From an uncultured bacterium (GTDB lineage: Bacteria > Gemmatimonadota > Gemmatimonadetes > Longimicrobiales > RSA9), in the NCBI GenBank assembly GCA_937995995.1, contig CALKIP010000242.1, forward strand, positions 1 through 19,968: a stretch of 19,968 nucleotides of DNA. The letters are read 5' to 3'. Shown here piece by piece: positions 8,759-15,327 of this stretch. Position 1 is the stretch's first letter, and the number at the start of each line of letters is the position of its first letter. Made by a program: the position numbers and the translations under genes. The notes under the pieces were generated by a model that searched no databases, had not been told where the DNA came from, and worked only from the letters and a program-made list of their open reading frames with translations.

Positions 8759-9931
8759 TTGAGTACTCGTCTCTACACCTCGGAATCGGTCACGGAAGGC
8801 CATCCGGACAAGATCGCCGACCAGCTCAGCGACGCGATCCTGGATGCCGTGCTGGAGGGGGATGCCAAGGCACGCGTCGCCTGTGAGGTCCTGGTCACGA
8901 CGGGGCTCGCGCTGGTCGCCGGCGAGGTCACTACCGACGTCTACGTCGATATCCCGACGCTCGTCCGGGGCACGATCCGGGCGATCGGCTACACGGATGC
9001 CAGTTACGGGATCGATGGCGAGACGTGCGCAGTGCTGACAACGCTCGACCGTCAGTCGCCGGACATCGCGGCGGGCGTCGACACGGGTGGTGCGGGCGAT
9101 CAGGGGATGATGTACGGCTATGCGGCCGACGAGACGCCGGAGCTCATGCCGGCGCCGATCCTGCTGGCCCACCGCATCACGCGCCGGCTCGCGGCGGTGC
9201 GCAAGGACGGGCGGCTGCCGTGGCTCCGGCCGGATGGCAAGGCACAGGTCACGGTGGAGTACGAGGGCGATCGGCCGGTCCGTGTGCACACGGTGGTCGT
9301 CAGCACGCAGCACTCGCCGGATGTTACGCTGGACGAGGTGCGTCAGGCCGTCATCGAGCGCATCATTCAACCGGTCATGCCGGAGGAGCTGTTCGATATC
9401 GACCGCTGCCTCTTCCACATCAACCCGACGGGGCGGTTCGTGGTCGGCGGCCCGCACGGCGACACGGGGCTCACGGGCCGCAAGATCATCGTGGACACGT
9501 ACGGTGGCGCGGCGCGGCACGGGGGTGGCGCCTTCAGCGGAAAGGACCCCTCGAAGGTGGACCGGTCGGCGGCGTACGCGGCGCGCTGGGCAGCGAAGAA
9601 CGTGGTGGCGGCAGGACTCGCGCGTCGCTGCGAGGTGTGCCTGGCGTACGCGATCGGCGTGGCCGAGCCGGTGGCGATCTACGTCGACACCTTCGGCACG
9701 GGGACGGAGCCGGACGAGAAGATCGCGTCGGCCCTTGGTGACATCGTCGACTTCCGGCCGCGGGCCCTCATCGAGCGGCTCGGCCTGGAAGCGCCGATCT
9801 ATCGACCGACGGCGGCATATGGCCACTTCGGCCGTGAGTCGTTCAGTGAGACGGTCGGGGGCAGGGAGCTACATTTCTTCCCCTGGGAGCGAACCGACCT
9901 CGTGGCGGCGTTGGCCAGGATCGGTGCCTGA
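8759..9931 (+). CDS. metK: S-adenosylmethionine synthetase
   Basis: MetK makes S-adenosylmethionine from ATP and methionine. The 390-residue product has the full set of signatures: 'SESVTEGHPDKIADQLSDA' with catalytic His15, 'GAGDQGMMYGYA' and 'GGGAFSGKDPSKVDRSAAY', the phosphate-binding loop. The TTG start is chosen because gaggag (8744-8749) lies nine bases upstream and the family begins at 'TRLYTSESV'. The open frame continues upstream to 8708, but that part has no conserved sequence. It lies 47 bases after ptsI with no visible promoter or terminator between them, so it may be read from the PTS transcript. No S-adenosylmethionine riboswitch is seen before it. Confidence 0.97.
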   Translation: MSTRLYTSESVTEGHPDKIADQLSDAILDAVLEGDAKARVACEVLVTTGLALVAGEVTTDVYVDIPTLVRGTIRAIGYTDASYGIDGETCAVLTTLDRQSPDIAAGVDTGGAGDQGMMYGYAADETPELMPAPILLAHRITRRLAAVRKDGRLPWLRPDGKAQVTVEYEGDRPVRVHTVVVSTQHSPDVTLDEVRQAVIERIIQPVMPEELFDIDRCLFHINPTGRFVVGGPHGDTGLTGRKIIVDTYGGAARHGGGAFSGKDPSKVDRSAAYAARWAAKNVVAAGLARRCEVCLAYAIGVAEPVAIYVDTFGTGTEPDEKIASALGDIVDFRPRALIERLGLEAPIYRPTAAYGHFGRESFSETVGGRELHFFPWERTDLVAALARIGA

Positions 9932-10111
9932 GCCCGACCACCGGGTGGGTGCCTGAACCGAGCCACGGCTTTCGGCTGGATCCGTCATCGCCGGGGCGGG
10001 GTACGGAAGCTGCGGCCGCGGGCGCGTGGTCCGGTACGGCCGGACATGCCCATGCGATCGTGGGGTACGACGGGCACGTAGCGGCGATGTGTAGGTGGGG
10101 CAGGGGCAGGT

Positions 10112-10127
10112 GTACGCCCAAGCGTAC
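10112..10127 (+). other. Small perfect hairpin in the metK-DUF151 gap
   Basis: gtacgc and gcgtac form a six-pair stem around the loop ccaa. No T run follows. Role unknown. Confidence 0.35.
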
Positions 10128-10188
10128 GTGTGCGGTCGATCACGAATTCGAATCACTCCCCGAAGCTGCGCATTGGAATGCTGAAACC

Positions 10189-10221
10189 CCCGACCGCCGG
10201 GCGTCACTGCCGAAGGTCGGG
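10189..10221 (+). other. Hairpin in the presumed leader of the DUF151 gene
   Basis: cccgacc (10189-10195) pairs perfectly with ggtcggg (10215-10221) around a 19-base loop. It ends 29 bases before the ribosome binding site (ggagg, 10251-10255). It could be a weak terminator or a leader structure; sequence alone does not decide. Confidence 0.35.
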
Positions 10222-10260
10222 AATCTGAACACCCGGGCACATACCTGGGCGGAGGTTCAC

Positions 10261-10791
10261 ATGGTGGAAGTCTCGGTACAGAGTCTCGGGCTCGACCGCT
10301 CGTCCAACACACCCGTCGTCATCCTCCAGGAGAAGGGGGGCACTCGCGTCCTTCCGATCTGGATCGGCCCGAGCGAGGCGAGTGCGATCGCGATGGAACT
10401 TGCCGGGATGAAGTTCTCGCGACCACTCACACACGATCTGTTCGGCTCCGTGATCTCCGGTCTGGGTGGGTCGCTGCAGCGCGTCCTCATCACGCGCGTG
10501 GTCGAGAACACGTACTTCGCCGAGCTCATCGTGCAGCGAGGCTCCGAGATCTTCAGCATCGATGCGCGGCCTTCGGATTCGATCGCGATCGCGCTTCGGC
10601 TGGGGGCGACGATCCTCACGAGCGACGACCTGCTGGACAGCAATACGATCGAGATCGCGGAGGCGTCGGAGTTCGAGGCGCCGGAGGAGGACATCGCCGA
10701 GCAGCAAGCCGAGGGCGGACTCAGCGCCGACGAACTGAAGGAGTATCTCCGCCGCATGAACCCGGAAGACTTCGGACGATTCACACCGTGA
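10261..10791 (+). CDS. Bifunctional nuclease family protein (DUF151)
   Basis: The 176-residue protein opens 'MVEVSVQSLGLDRSSNTPVV' and continues 'LPIWIGPSEASAIAMELAG'. These are the core signature of the DUF151/BFN family (Pfam PF02577). 'SRPLTHDLFGSVISGLG' and 'IDARPSDSIAIALRLGA' complete it. Some members have reported DNase/RNase activity, but the role in most bacteria is unsettled. The last ~50 residues are acidic and end in 'LSADELKEYLRRMNPEDFGRF', a C-terminal tail often seen in this family. ATG 10261 has ggagg five bases upstream. The stop overlaps the next start as GTGA, so the next gene is coupled to it. Confidence 0.92.
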   Translation: MVEVSVQSLGLDRSSNTPVVILQEKGGTRVLPIWIGPSEASAIAMELAGMKFSRPLTHDLFGSVISGLGGSLQRVLITRVVENTYFAELIVQRGSEIFSIDARPSDSIAIALRLGATILTSDDLLDSNTIEIAEASEFEAPEEDIAEQQAEGGLSADELKEYLRRMNPEDFGRFTP

Positions 10792-11429
10792 AGCTGATGA
10801 TACGGACGGTGCGCACGATCCTTTGCACCGCAATGCTCGGGCTCCTCGTTTCCATCCCCCTCGGGGCCCAGGAGGTGGAGCCACCGACGCTTCGGGGGCG
10901 CGTCATCGATCCCCAGGGGCAGCCGGTGGCTGGCATTGTCGTGGCGGTGCACCGGGTGAGTGAGGTCGGCGGAGGCGGTGAGGTCGGGCGCGCGGCGACC
11001 GCCGAAGATGGTGCCTTCGACGTGCCGCTCGACACCTCGGAAGATGGCATCTACTTCGCCGCCACGCGCTACGAAGGCGCGCTCTACATGGGCGGCATGT
11101 TCCGGGAGCTGGACGAGGTCACGAGCGACTACGTGATCGTGGTGGGCCAGAACGCGGTGGCGGGTGGCGGTCCCGCGGTGGTGCCGCCACCGGATCCGGG
11201 TCCAGGGGCGACCTGGCCCGTGCTCCTGGTCCTGGGTGTGGTCGGCGGCGTGTTCGTGCTCCTGCCGCTGATGCCGAAGCGGCGCCGCCACTTCGCGGTG
11301 CGGTCGCTGCTCCTGGAGCTCGCGGAGTTGGAGGAGCGAGGCGCGGCCGGTGACACTCCGTCGCAGTACCCGGCCGAGCGTGAAGCGCTGCGCGCCCGAA
11401 TTCGAGAGATTTCGCAGTCGGCATCGTGA
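10788..11429 (+). CDS. Membrane-anchored protein with carboxypeptidase-regulatory-like domain
   Basis: I do not recognise a named family for the whole 213-residue protein. Residues 1-27 look like a signal peptide (basic start, hydrophobic core, 'PLGAQ' cleavage region). Residues ~34-120 look like a carboxypeptidase-regulatory/transthyretin-like beta domain: 'LRGRVIDPQGQPVAGIVVAV', then 'ATAEDGAFDVPL'. A Gly/Pro linker (~125-141) leads to one membrane span (~143-162), a basic stop ('PKRRRHF') and a cytosolic helix. That helix ('LLLELAELEERGAAG...YPAEREALRARI') resembles short coiled tails of some cytochrome-biogenesis-type membrane proteins. The inferred topology is sensor domain outside, helix inside. 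The GTG start overlaps the DUF151 stop; ATG 10797 is an alternative. recO follows after one base. Confidence 0.72.
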   Translation: MKLMIRTVRTILCTAMLGLLVSIPLGAQEVEPPTLRGRVIDPQGQPVAGIVVAVHRVSEVGGGGEVGRAATAEDGAFDVPLDTSEDGIYFAATRYEGALYMGGMFRELDEVTSDYVIVVGQNAVAGGGPAVVPPPDPGPGATWPVLLVLGVVGGVFVLLPLMPKRRRHFAVRSLLLELAELEERGAAGDTPSQYPAEREALRARIREISQSAS

Positions 11430-11430
11430 C

Positions 11431-12183
11431 ATGGCGCTGGTCAGCACCGACGCGATCATCCTCCAGTCGTACGCGTACAGCGATACCAGCAAGATCCTGC
11501 GGCTCCTGACCCGTACGCACGGCGTGCGCTCGGCCATCGCGCGAGGTGCGTTGAGGCCGAAGAGCCGCTACGGCGGGGTGTTGGAGCCGTTCTCGGTCGG
11601 CACGGCGGAGCTCTACCTCAAGGACGGTCGCGACCTGCAGACGCTGGGCGGCTTCGAGCTGCAGCACAGCGGTCAAAAGCTGGGGCGCGACCTGCTGCGC
11701 TTCGGCGCGGCCGCCCTCCTCGCGGAGCTGGTGCTGCGGTCGGCGAGCGAGGAGCCGGACCCGGGACTCTTCGAGCAGGTCGCGAGGGCGCTGAGGCGTC
11801 TGGAGGAGGCTTCGGCCGACACGCTCGAATCCACGGCACTGGCCGAGGCATGGTCACTCGTCGGCCGGCTGGGGTTCGCACCGTTGTTCGATCTGTGCAT
11901 CGACTGCGAGAGAGAACTCGATCCGGCCGAGGATGCGTGGTTCGACTACGCCGCGGGCGGTGTCTGTTGCATGGGGTGCGCGCCTGCGGCGACGGCGGGC
12001 CGAGACCTTCCGGCGCGCGCCCGTTCCGCGCTGCAGGAGCTGGCCCGGGGCCGTGCGGTGCCGCTTCAGCGGACCGCGGCCCACTGGGTCCTGTTGACCC
12101 GCTTCCTGACCTACCACATACTCGATGGCGTATCCCTTCGCTCCCTGACGTTCCTGGCGGAAACCGTCGACGCAAGGGCATGA
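11431..12183 (+). CDS. recO: DNA repair protein RecO
   Basis: RecO works with RecR (and RecF) to load RecA onto SSB-coated single-stranded DNA and to anneal strands. The 250-residue protein opens 'LVSTDAIILQSYAYSDTSKI', the typical OB-fold start, followed by 'GVRSAIARGALRPKSRYGGVLEPF'-type sequence (read here in two parts: 'RSAIARGALRPKSR' and 'GGVLEPFSVG'). The C-terminal helical domain has a zinc-finger-like set, Cys156 and Cys159 with Cys179/180 and Cys183 ('CIDC', 'CCMGC'). ATG 11431 is chosen because the domain begins there; upstream codons in frame belong to the previous gene. The stop overlaps selB as ATGA. Confidence 0.93.
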   Translation: MALVSTDAIILQSYAYSDTSKILRLLTRTHGVRSAIARGALRPKSRYGGVLEPFSVGTAELYLKDGRDLQTLGGFELQHSGQKLGRDLLRFGAAALLAELVLRSASEEPDPGLFEQVARALRRLEEASADTLESTALAEAWSLVGRLGFAPLFDLCIDCERELDPAEDAWFDYAAGGVCCMGCAPAATAGRDLPARARSALQELARGRAVPLQRTAAHWVLLTRFLTYHILDGVSLRSLTFLAETVDARA

Positions 12184-14075
12184 GGAAACTGATCCTCGGC
12201 ACGGCCGGACACATCGATCACGGAAAGACCACGCTGGTCCGCGCCCTCACGGGAGCCGACACCGACCGGCTCGAGCAGGAGAAGCGACGGGGGATCACGA
12301 TCGACCTCGGCTTCGCGCGCCTCGTCCTGGATGACGGTACGTCCCTGGGGATCGTCGATGTGCCGGGCCACGAGGGCTTCGTCCGCAACATGCTCGCCGG
12401 CGCGACGGGGATCGACCTCATGCTGCTGGTCGTGGCCGCGGACGAGGGCGTCATGCCCCAGACTCGCGAGCACCTCGCGATCGTGGAACTGCTCGGAGTG
12501 CGCGCCGGCGTCGTGGCCGTCACGAAGTCCGACCTCGTCGAGCCGGACTGGCTGGAGCTGGTACTCGAGGACATCCGCGACGGGCTGCGTGATTCGCCTT
12601 TCGCGAACGTCCCGATCATCCCTGTATCCAGCACCACGGGCGCCGGGATCGAGGCGCTTCGTTCCGCGTTGGCCGCTGCCGCGGCAGACGTCGGCGACCG
12701 CAGTGCCGACGACGTGTCCCGCCTGCCCGTCGACCGTGTCTTCACCGTCCGGGGCACGGGCACCGTCGTGACGGGAACGCTGTGGAGCGGCAGCATCGCA
12801 CGAGAGGAGCGGCTGCGAATCCTGCCCGCGGGCCGGGAGGCGCGTGTCCGGAGCGTGCAGGTGCACGGGCTGGAGGTGGACGTCGCGGAGGCCGGACAGC
12901 GCGTCGCCGTGGCGCTCGCCGGCCTGGAGCGTGCCGACCTCGGCCGCGGCGATGTCGTGGTTGCAGACGCGGCGTGGGAGGCGAGCCGGATGCTCACCGT
13001 GCGGCTCCACGTACTCGGCGCCGCCGGGTGGGAGGTAAGACCACGGCAGCGCGTGCGATTCCATCTCGGCACCGCCGAGGTGATGGCACGGGTCGCACTC
13101 CTCGGGCGGCCCCGAATCGAGCCGGGCGAGGTGGGGTGGGCGCAGTTGCGACTCGAGGAGCCGGTCGTGGCCAGGGCGGGGGACCGATTCGTACTCCGTT
13201 CGTACTCACCCGTGACCACGATCGGGGGTGGGATCGTGGCCGAGCCGATGCCGCCCAAGAGGAAACGGCTGAGGGCCGGTGATGCCGAGCGTCTGGAAGC
13301 ACTCGCCCTCGGCACCCCGGAGCAAGCCGTGACCGCTTGCGTTACGGCGGATGGCTGGCATGGGAGCGTAACGGGCGCCCTCGCCGTGCGGACCGGACAC
13401 GCGCCGCACACGGTCGATGGCGCCGTTGCCGTCCTCGAGGCCGAAGGCCGGGTGGTTCGGGTCGGAGACCGACTCTTCGATGCCGAACTCGTCGCGGAGG
13501 CACGCGAGCGGCTCATCAATGCCGTCGAGGGACACCATGCCGCACACCCGCTACTGCCGGGCATCGATCGGGAGGAACTGCGCAGATCGGTACCCGAGGC
13601 CGCGCCCGCCACACTCACGGAGAGTCTCCTCGAACGCCTCTTCGGCGACGGGGAACTCGAGGCGCACGGCGGCGCGGTCGCACGACGTGGGTTCCGACCA
13701 CGGCTGTCGCCGGAGCAGGAGGGCCTGCGCACACGCCTCCTCGAAGTGCTCAGCGCCGCCGGCCTGACTCCGCCCACACTCAGCGAACTGCCGGATGAGC
13801 TCTCGGGCCGGCCGGATTTTCGACCGGTCCTGCGGCTCCTCGAGAGGGAGGGCGCCGTCGTTCCACTCTCCGCAGAGCTCTACGCAACACCGGCAGTGGT
13901 CGAGGAGGCCGCCGCAGCGGTCCGGAGAGAACTGGGCCAGAGAGGCGAACTCACCCCCGCTGACTTCAAGTCCGTGCTGCCCCTGTCCCGCAAGTACCTG
14001 ATCCCGCTTCTGGAATACTTCGATCGTACGGGGCTCACCGTGCGCCGTGGAGACCGGAGATCGGTGGCGACATGA
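12180..14075 (+). CDS. selB: Selenocysteine-specific translation elongation factor SelB
   Basis: SelB delivers selenocysteinyl-tRNA to UGA codons marked by a SECIS hairpin. The 631-residue product has the GTPase motifs 'GHIDHGKTT' (P-loop, residues 10-17), 'RGITIDLGFARL' (the SelB-type switch I), 'DVPGHEGFVRNML' and 'TKSD'. Domain 2 includes 'VDRVFTVRGTGTVVTGTL', the usual SelB signature. The last ~230 residues are the winged-helix part that binds the SECIS element, ending 'LPLSRKYLIPLLEYFDRTGLT', read with a short basic tail. This ending is typical of SelB and separates it from EF-Tu. No selA, selD or selenocysteine tRNA gene is seen in the window. The ATG overlaps the recO stop. Confidence 0.96.
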   Translation: MRKLILGTAGHIDHGKTTLVRALTGADTDRLEQEKRRGITIDLGFARLVLDDGTSLGIVDVPGHEGFVRNMLAGATGIDLMLLVVAADEGVMPQTREHLAIVELLGVRAGVVAVTKSDLVEPDWLELVLEDIRDGLRDSPFANVPIIPVSSTTGAGIEALRSALAAAAADVGDRSADDVSRLPVDRVFTVRGTGTVVTGTLWSGSIAREERLRILPAGREARVRSVQVHGLEVDVAEAGQRVAVALAGLERADLGRGDVVVADAAWEASRMLTVRLHVLGAAGWEVRPRQRVRFHLGTAEVMARVALLGRPRIEPGEVGWAQLRLEEPVVARAGDRFVLRSYSPVTTIGGGIVAEPMPPKRKRLRAGDAERLEALALGTPEQAVTACVTADGWHGSVTGALAVRTGHAPHTVDGAVAVLEAEGRVVRVGDRLFDAELVAEARERLINAVEGHHAAHPLLPGIDREELRRSVPEAAPATLTESLLERLFGDGELEAHGGAVARRGFRPRLSPEQEGLRTRLLEVLSAAGLTPPTLSELPDELSGRPDFRPVLRLLEREGAVVPLSAELYATPAVVEEAAAAVRRELGQRGELTPADFKSVLPLSRKYLIPLLEYFDRTGLTVRRGDRRSVAT

Positions 14076-14115
14076 GGAAAGATGAGGCAAAAAAGTGACA
14101 ACGGTGGGGTGAGAA

Positions 14116-14133
14116 GGTGACAAAGCAGTCACC
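14116..14133 (+). other. Hairpin at the turn of the GGTGA/TCACC region
   Basis: ggtgac and gtcacc form a perfect six-pair stem around aaagca. It marks the point where GGTGA words on the left switch to TCACC words on the right, so the RNA could extend the stem imperfectly on both sides. Confidence 0.45.
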
Positions 14134-14143
14134 GCTCGTCATG

Positions 14144-14215
14144 TCACCCTCCCGCCAATTCATCGTGTCACCCCCTCACCCGTTCACCTCGGCACCCGCT
14201 CACCCCATCACGACA
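14144..14215 (+). repeat. Degenerate 8-base tandem repeat, unit TCACCCNN
   Basis: Read in steps of eight from 14144 the units are TCACCCTC, CCGCCAAT, TCATCGTG, TCACCCCC, TCACCCGT, TCACCTCG, GCACCCGC, TCACCCCA and TCACGACA. Six consecutive units from 14168 keep the phase exactly, with at most a few changes in the TCACC core. Units 2 and 3 are poor. There is no open reading frame through it that looks coding. Confidence 0.6.
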
Positions 14216-14229
14216 TCGCCGACGGAGGC

Positions 14230-14250
14230 GCGGCGCGATCCTTGCGCCGC
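14230..14250 (+). terminator. Possible selB terminator hairpin
   Basis: gcggcgc and gcgccgc form a perfect seven-pair GC stem around gatcctt, 155 bases after selB and 25 bases before the next promoter. No T run follows, so it is only a candidate terminator. Confidence 0.4.
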
Positions 14251-14274
14251 AGCCGCCTTGCGGTGACGCGTGTC

Positions 14275-14303
14275 TTGACCGTCCCGGACCCGCGCTCTAT
14301 GAT
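14275..14303 (+). promoter_or_regulatory. Sigma70-type promoter of the small secreted-protein gene
   Basis: TTGACC (14275-14280), a 17-base spacer and TATGAT (14298-14303) closely match the housekeeping consensus. Predicted transcription start is about 14310, giving a leader of roughly 100 bases before ATG 14409. Confidence 0.7.
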
Positions 14304-14309
14304 GGGAAT

Positions 14310-14408
14310 CGGTGAAAGTGGATTCATGGGGCGGCGAGAACCGTCTGATCATTCGGAGGGCGATAGCAAACTTTAGCTACGGCACAGTAGTTTTGTGCGG
14401 AGGTGACG
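14310..14408 (+). other. Presumed 5' leader of the small secreted-protein gene
   Basis: This stretch is less GC-rich than its surroundings. A hairpin (gcaca 14382-14386 with tgtgc 14394-14398, loop gtagttt) ends directly against the ribosome binding site ggagg (14399-14403), so its folding could affect translation. I could not assign it to a known riboswitch class. Confidence 0.4.
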
Positions 14409-14858
14409 ATGAGACGCGCCTACAGCGTCAGTGTCATCCTCCTTGCGCTCGGTATCCTTTCCGTGCCTCTCTATGGCCAGGATGCGGGAGGCGGCGCCCC
14501 GCCGGGCGACCGAGAGCGCAGTTTTCGGTTGGAGCAAAACTATCCCAATCCGTTCAATCCCAGCACGCGGATCCCGTTCATCCTCGAAGAGGGCATGTTC
14601 CAGGACGGGCATCCTGTGGTCGTGAGCATCCGTATCTTCAACCTTCTGCAGCAGCTGGTGGCGGTGCCCACGGCGTTGAATCACCCGGACGGAAGTGGTT
14701 TGCCCGTCCTCGACCTGGCCTACACCACACCGGGTCGCAAGGAGGCTTTCTGGGATGGTCGGGACCGGAACGGCAGGGAAGTGGCCTCGGGGGTCTACTA
14801 TCTACAACTAGTGGTCAACAATCAGACCGTAGTCCGCAAGATGGTGGTTGCGAAGTAG
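14409..14858 (+). CDS. Small secreted protein consisting mainly of a FlgD-Ig / type-IX-sorting-like domain
   Basis: The 149-residue product has a signal peptide (~1-23, 'RRAYSVSVILLALGILSVP', then 'LYGQ'). A short Gly/Pro/charged spacer leads to a domain starting 'FRLEQNYPNPFNPSTRIPF'. This is the classic opening of the beta-sandwich found at the C terminus of large secreted proteins in Bacteroidota and several related or distant phyla. The later hallmarks 'IFNLLQQLV', 'AFWDGRDRNGREVASGVYYL' and the terminal 'VVRKMVVAK' are all present. Normally this domain is the tail of a much larger cargo; here there is no cargo. ATG 14409 is preferred over GTG 14403 because ggagg (14399-14403) sits five bases before the ATG and overlaps the GTG. 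It has its own promoter and a terminator, so it is probably a single-gene unit. Function unknown. Confidence 0.85.
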   Translation: MRRAYSVSVILLALGILSVPLYGQDAGGGAPPGDRERSFRLEQNYPNPFNPSTRIPFILEEGMFQDGHPVVVSIRIFNLLQQLVAVPTALNHPDGSGLPVLDLAYTTPGRKEAFWDGRDRNGREVASGVYYLQLVVNNQTVVRKMVVAK

Positions 14859-14887
14859 CGGGCAACACGTCGTAGAACGGGTATGAA

Positions 14888-14927
14888 GAATGACGGCCGG
14901 GTCCCTCGGGGAACCCGGCCGTCATTC
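14888..14927. terminator. Bidirectional terminator hairpin between convergent genes
   Basis: gaatgacggccgggt (14888-14902) pairs perfectly with acccggccgtcattc (14913-14927), and ccc/ggg can pair further in the loop. It lies 30 bases after the secreted-protein gene and 18 bases beyond the end of the - strand zinc-ribbon gene, so it can serve both. T runs are weak on both sides. Confidence 0.8.
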
Positions 14928-14944
14928 ACTTTCGGTACCCAAAG

Positions 14945-15304
14945 TCAGGCCGTGATGTAGATGAATCGTCCGCAGTGATCGCAGTGCCTGATTTCATCGT
15001 TGCGGTGTGCGTCGCCGGCCAGTGCGGTGGGGATCGAAACGAAGCAGCCGTAGCAGAGTCCGTTGATGACGGGAACGACGGCACGGCCTCGCCCGGCATC
15101 GATCCTTTCGTAGCGGTTTCGTACGGCTGGGGTCAGCTCTCCCTCGAGTGCCGCGATCTTCTCATCGATGCTCCGGACCGCCTCATCGATGTCGATCTTG
15201 AACTCCTCCGCCTCGACTCCGTGTTCGCTCTCGGCCTCCGTCAGGTCCTGGCGCTGGCTTTTCAGATCCTGGATCTGGAGCAGGATTTCGAGCTGGGGGT
15301 GCAT
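14945..15304 (-). CDS. Short coiled-coil / C4 zinc-ribbon protein (DUF164-like)
   Basis: The 119-residue product begins with a helical, probably coiled-coil part ('LEILLQIQDLKSQRQDL' to about residue 65). It ends in a zinc ribbon with Cys84-x2-Cys87 and Cys108-x2-Cys111 ('CYGC', 'CDHC'). This is the layout of the C4-type zinc-ribbon family (PF02591), whose usual members are about 240 residues with a much longer coiled coil; this is a half-length version. The family's function is poorly defined. The ATG has aggag five bases upstream. It starts 23 bases after ptsN on the same strand and is probably cotranscribed with it. Confidence 0.8.
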   Translation of the reverse strand: MHPQLEILLQIQDLKSQRQDLTEAESEHGVEAEEFKIDIDEAVRSIDEKIAALEGELTPAVRNRYERIDAGRGRAVVPVINGLCYGCFVSIPTALAGDAHRNDEIRHCDHCGRFIYITA

Positions 15305-15327
15305 TACTACTCCTGCGCGGTGCGCGG

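Larger units (their letters stand above)
9932..10260 (+). other. Non-coding stretch between metK and the DUF151 gene
   Basis: 329 bases with no convincing gene. The frame of the downstream gene stays open back to 9949, but the residues look like random GC-rich translation. A 9-base direct repeat (ggtgcctga) occurs at 9923-9931, spanning the metK stop, and again at 9948-9956. Three small hairpins are visible (10029-10045, 10112-10127, 10189-10221). No known riboswitch or tRNA could be recognised, and no clear promoter. Confidence 0.6.
14076..14274 (+). other. Non-coding region after selB, rich in TCACC/GGTGA words
   Basis: 199 bases with no gene. It contains a GGTGA-rich left part, a hairpin (14116-14133), a TCACC-rich octamer tandem repeat (14144-14215) and a second hairpin (14230-14250). 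It lies between the selB stop and the promoter at 14275. Confidence 0.7.

Noticed and set aside
9923..9956. Direct repeat ggtgcctga flanking the end of metK as an attachment site
   Set aside because: Only nine bases, 25 bases apart, with no integrase or inserted element between them.
10129..10165. T-loop-like 'ttcgaat' suggesting a tRNA (possibly tRNA-Sec near selB)
   Set aside because: The flanking bases do not form a T-stem and no acceptor stem or CCA end exists.
9949..10260. Possible N-terminal extension of the DUF151 protein
   Set aside because: The family begins at MVEVSV, ATG 10261 has a good ribosome binding site, and upstream residues look random.
12218..13777. 519-codon open frame on the - strand across selB
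   Set aside because: Ser/Arg/Pro-rich low-complexity translation opposite a full SelB gene; a composition shadow.
14144..14215. CRISPR-like array
   Set aside because: Units are eight bases in direct tandem with no spacers and no cas genes nearby.
14350..14400. Cyclic di-GMP-I riboswitch before the secreted-protein gene
   Set aside because: Only a GCAAA-like word is present; the GACGCAAAGC segment and the receptor stem are missing.
14312..14875. 187-codon + strand frame overlapping the small secreted-protein gene
   Set aside because: Its translation has no domain, while the overlapping frame gives a signal peptide and a clear sorting-type domain.
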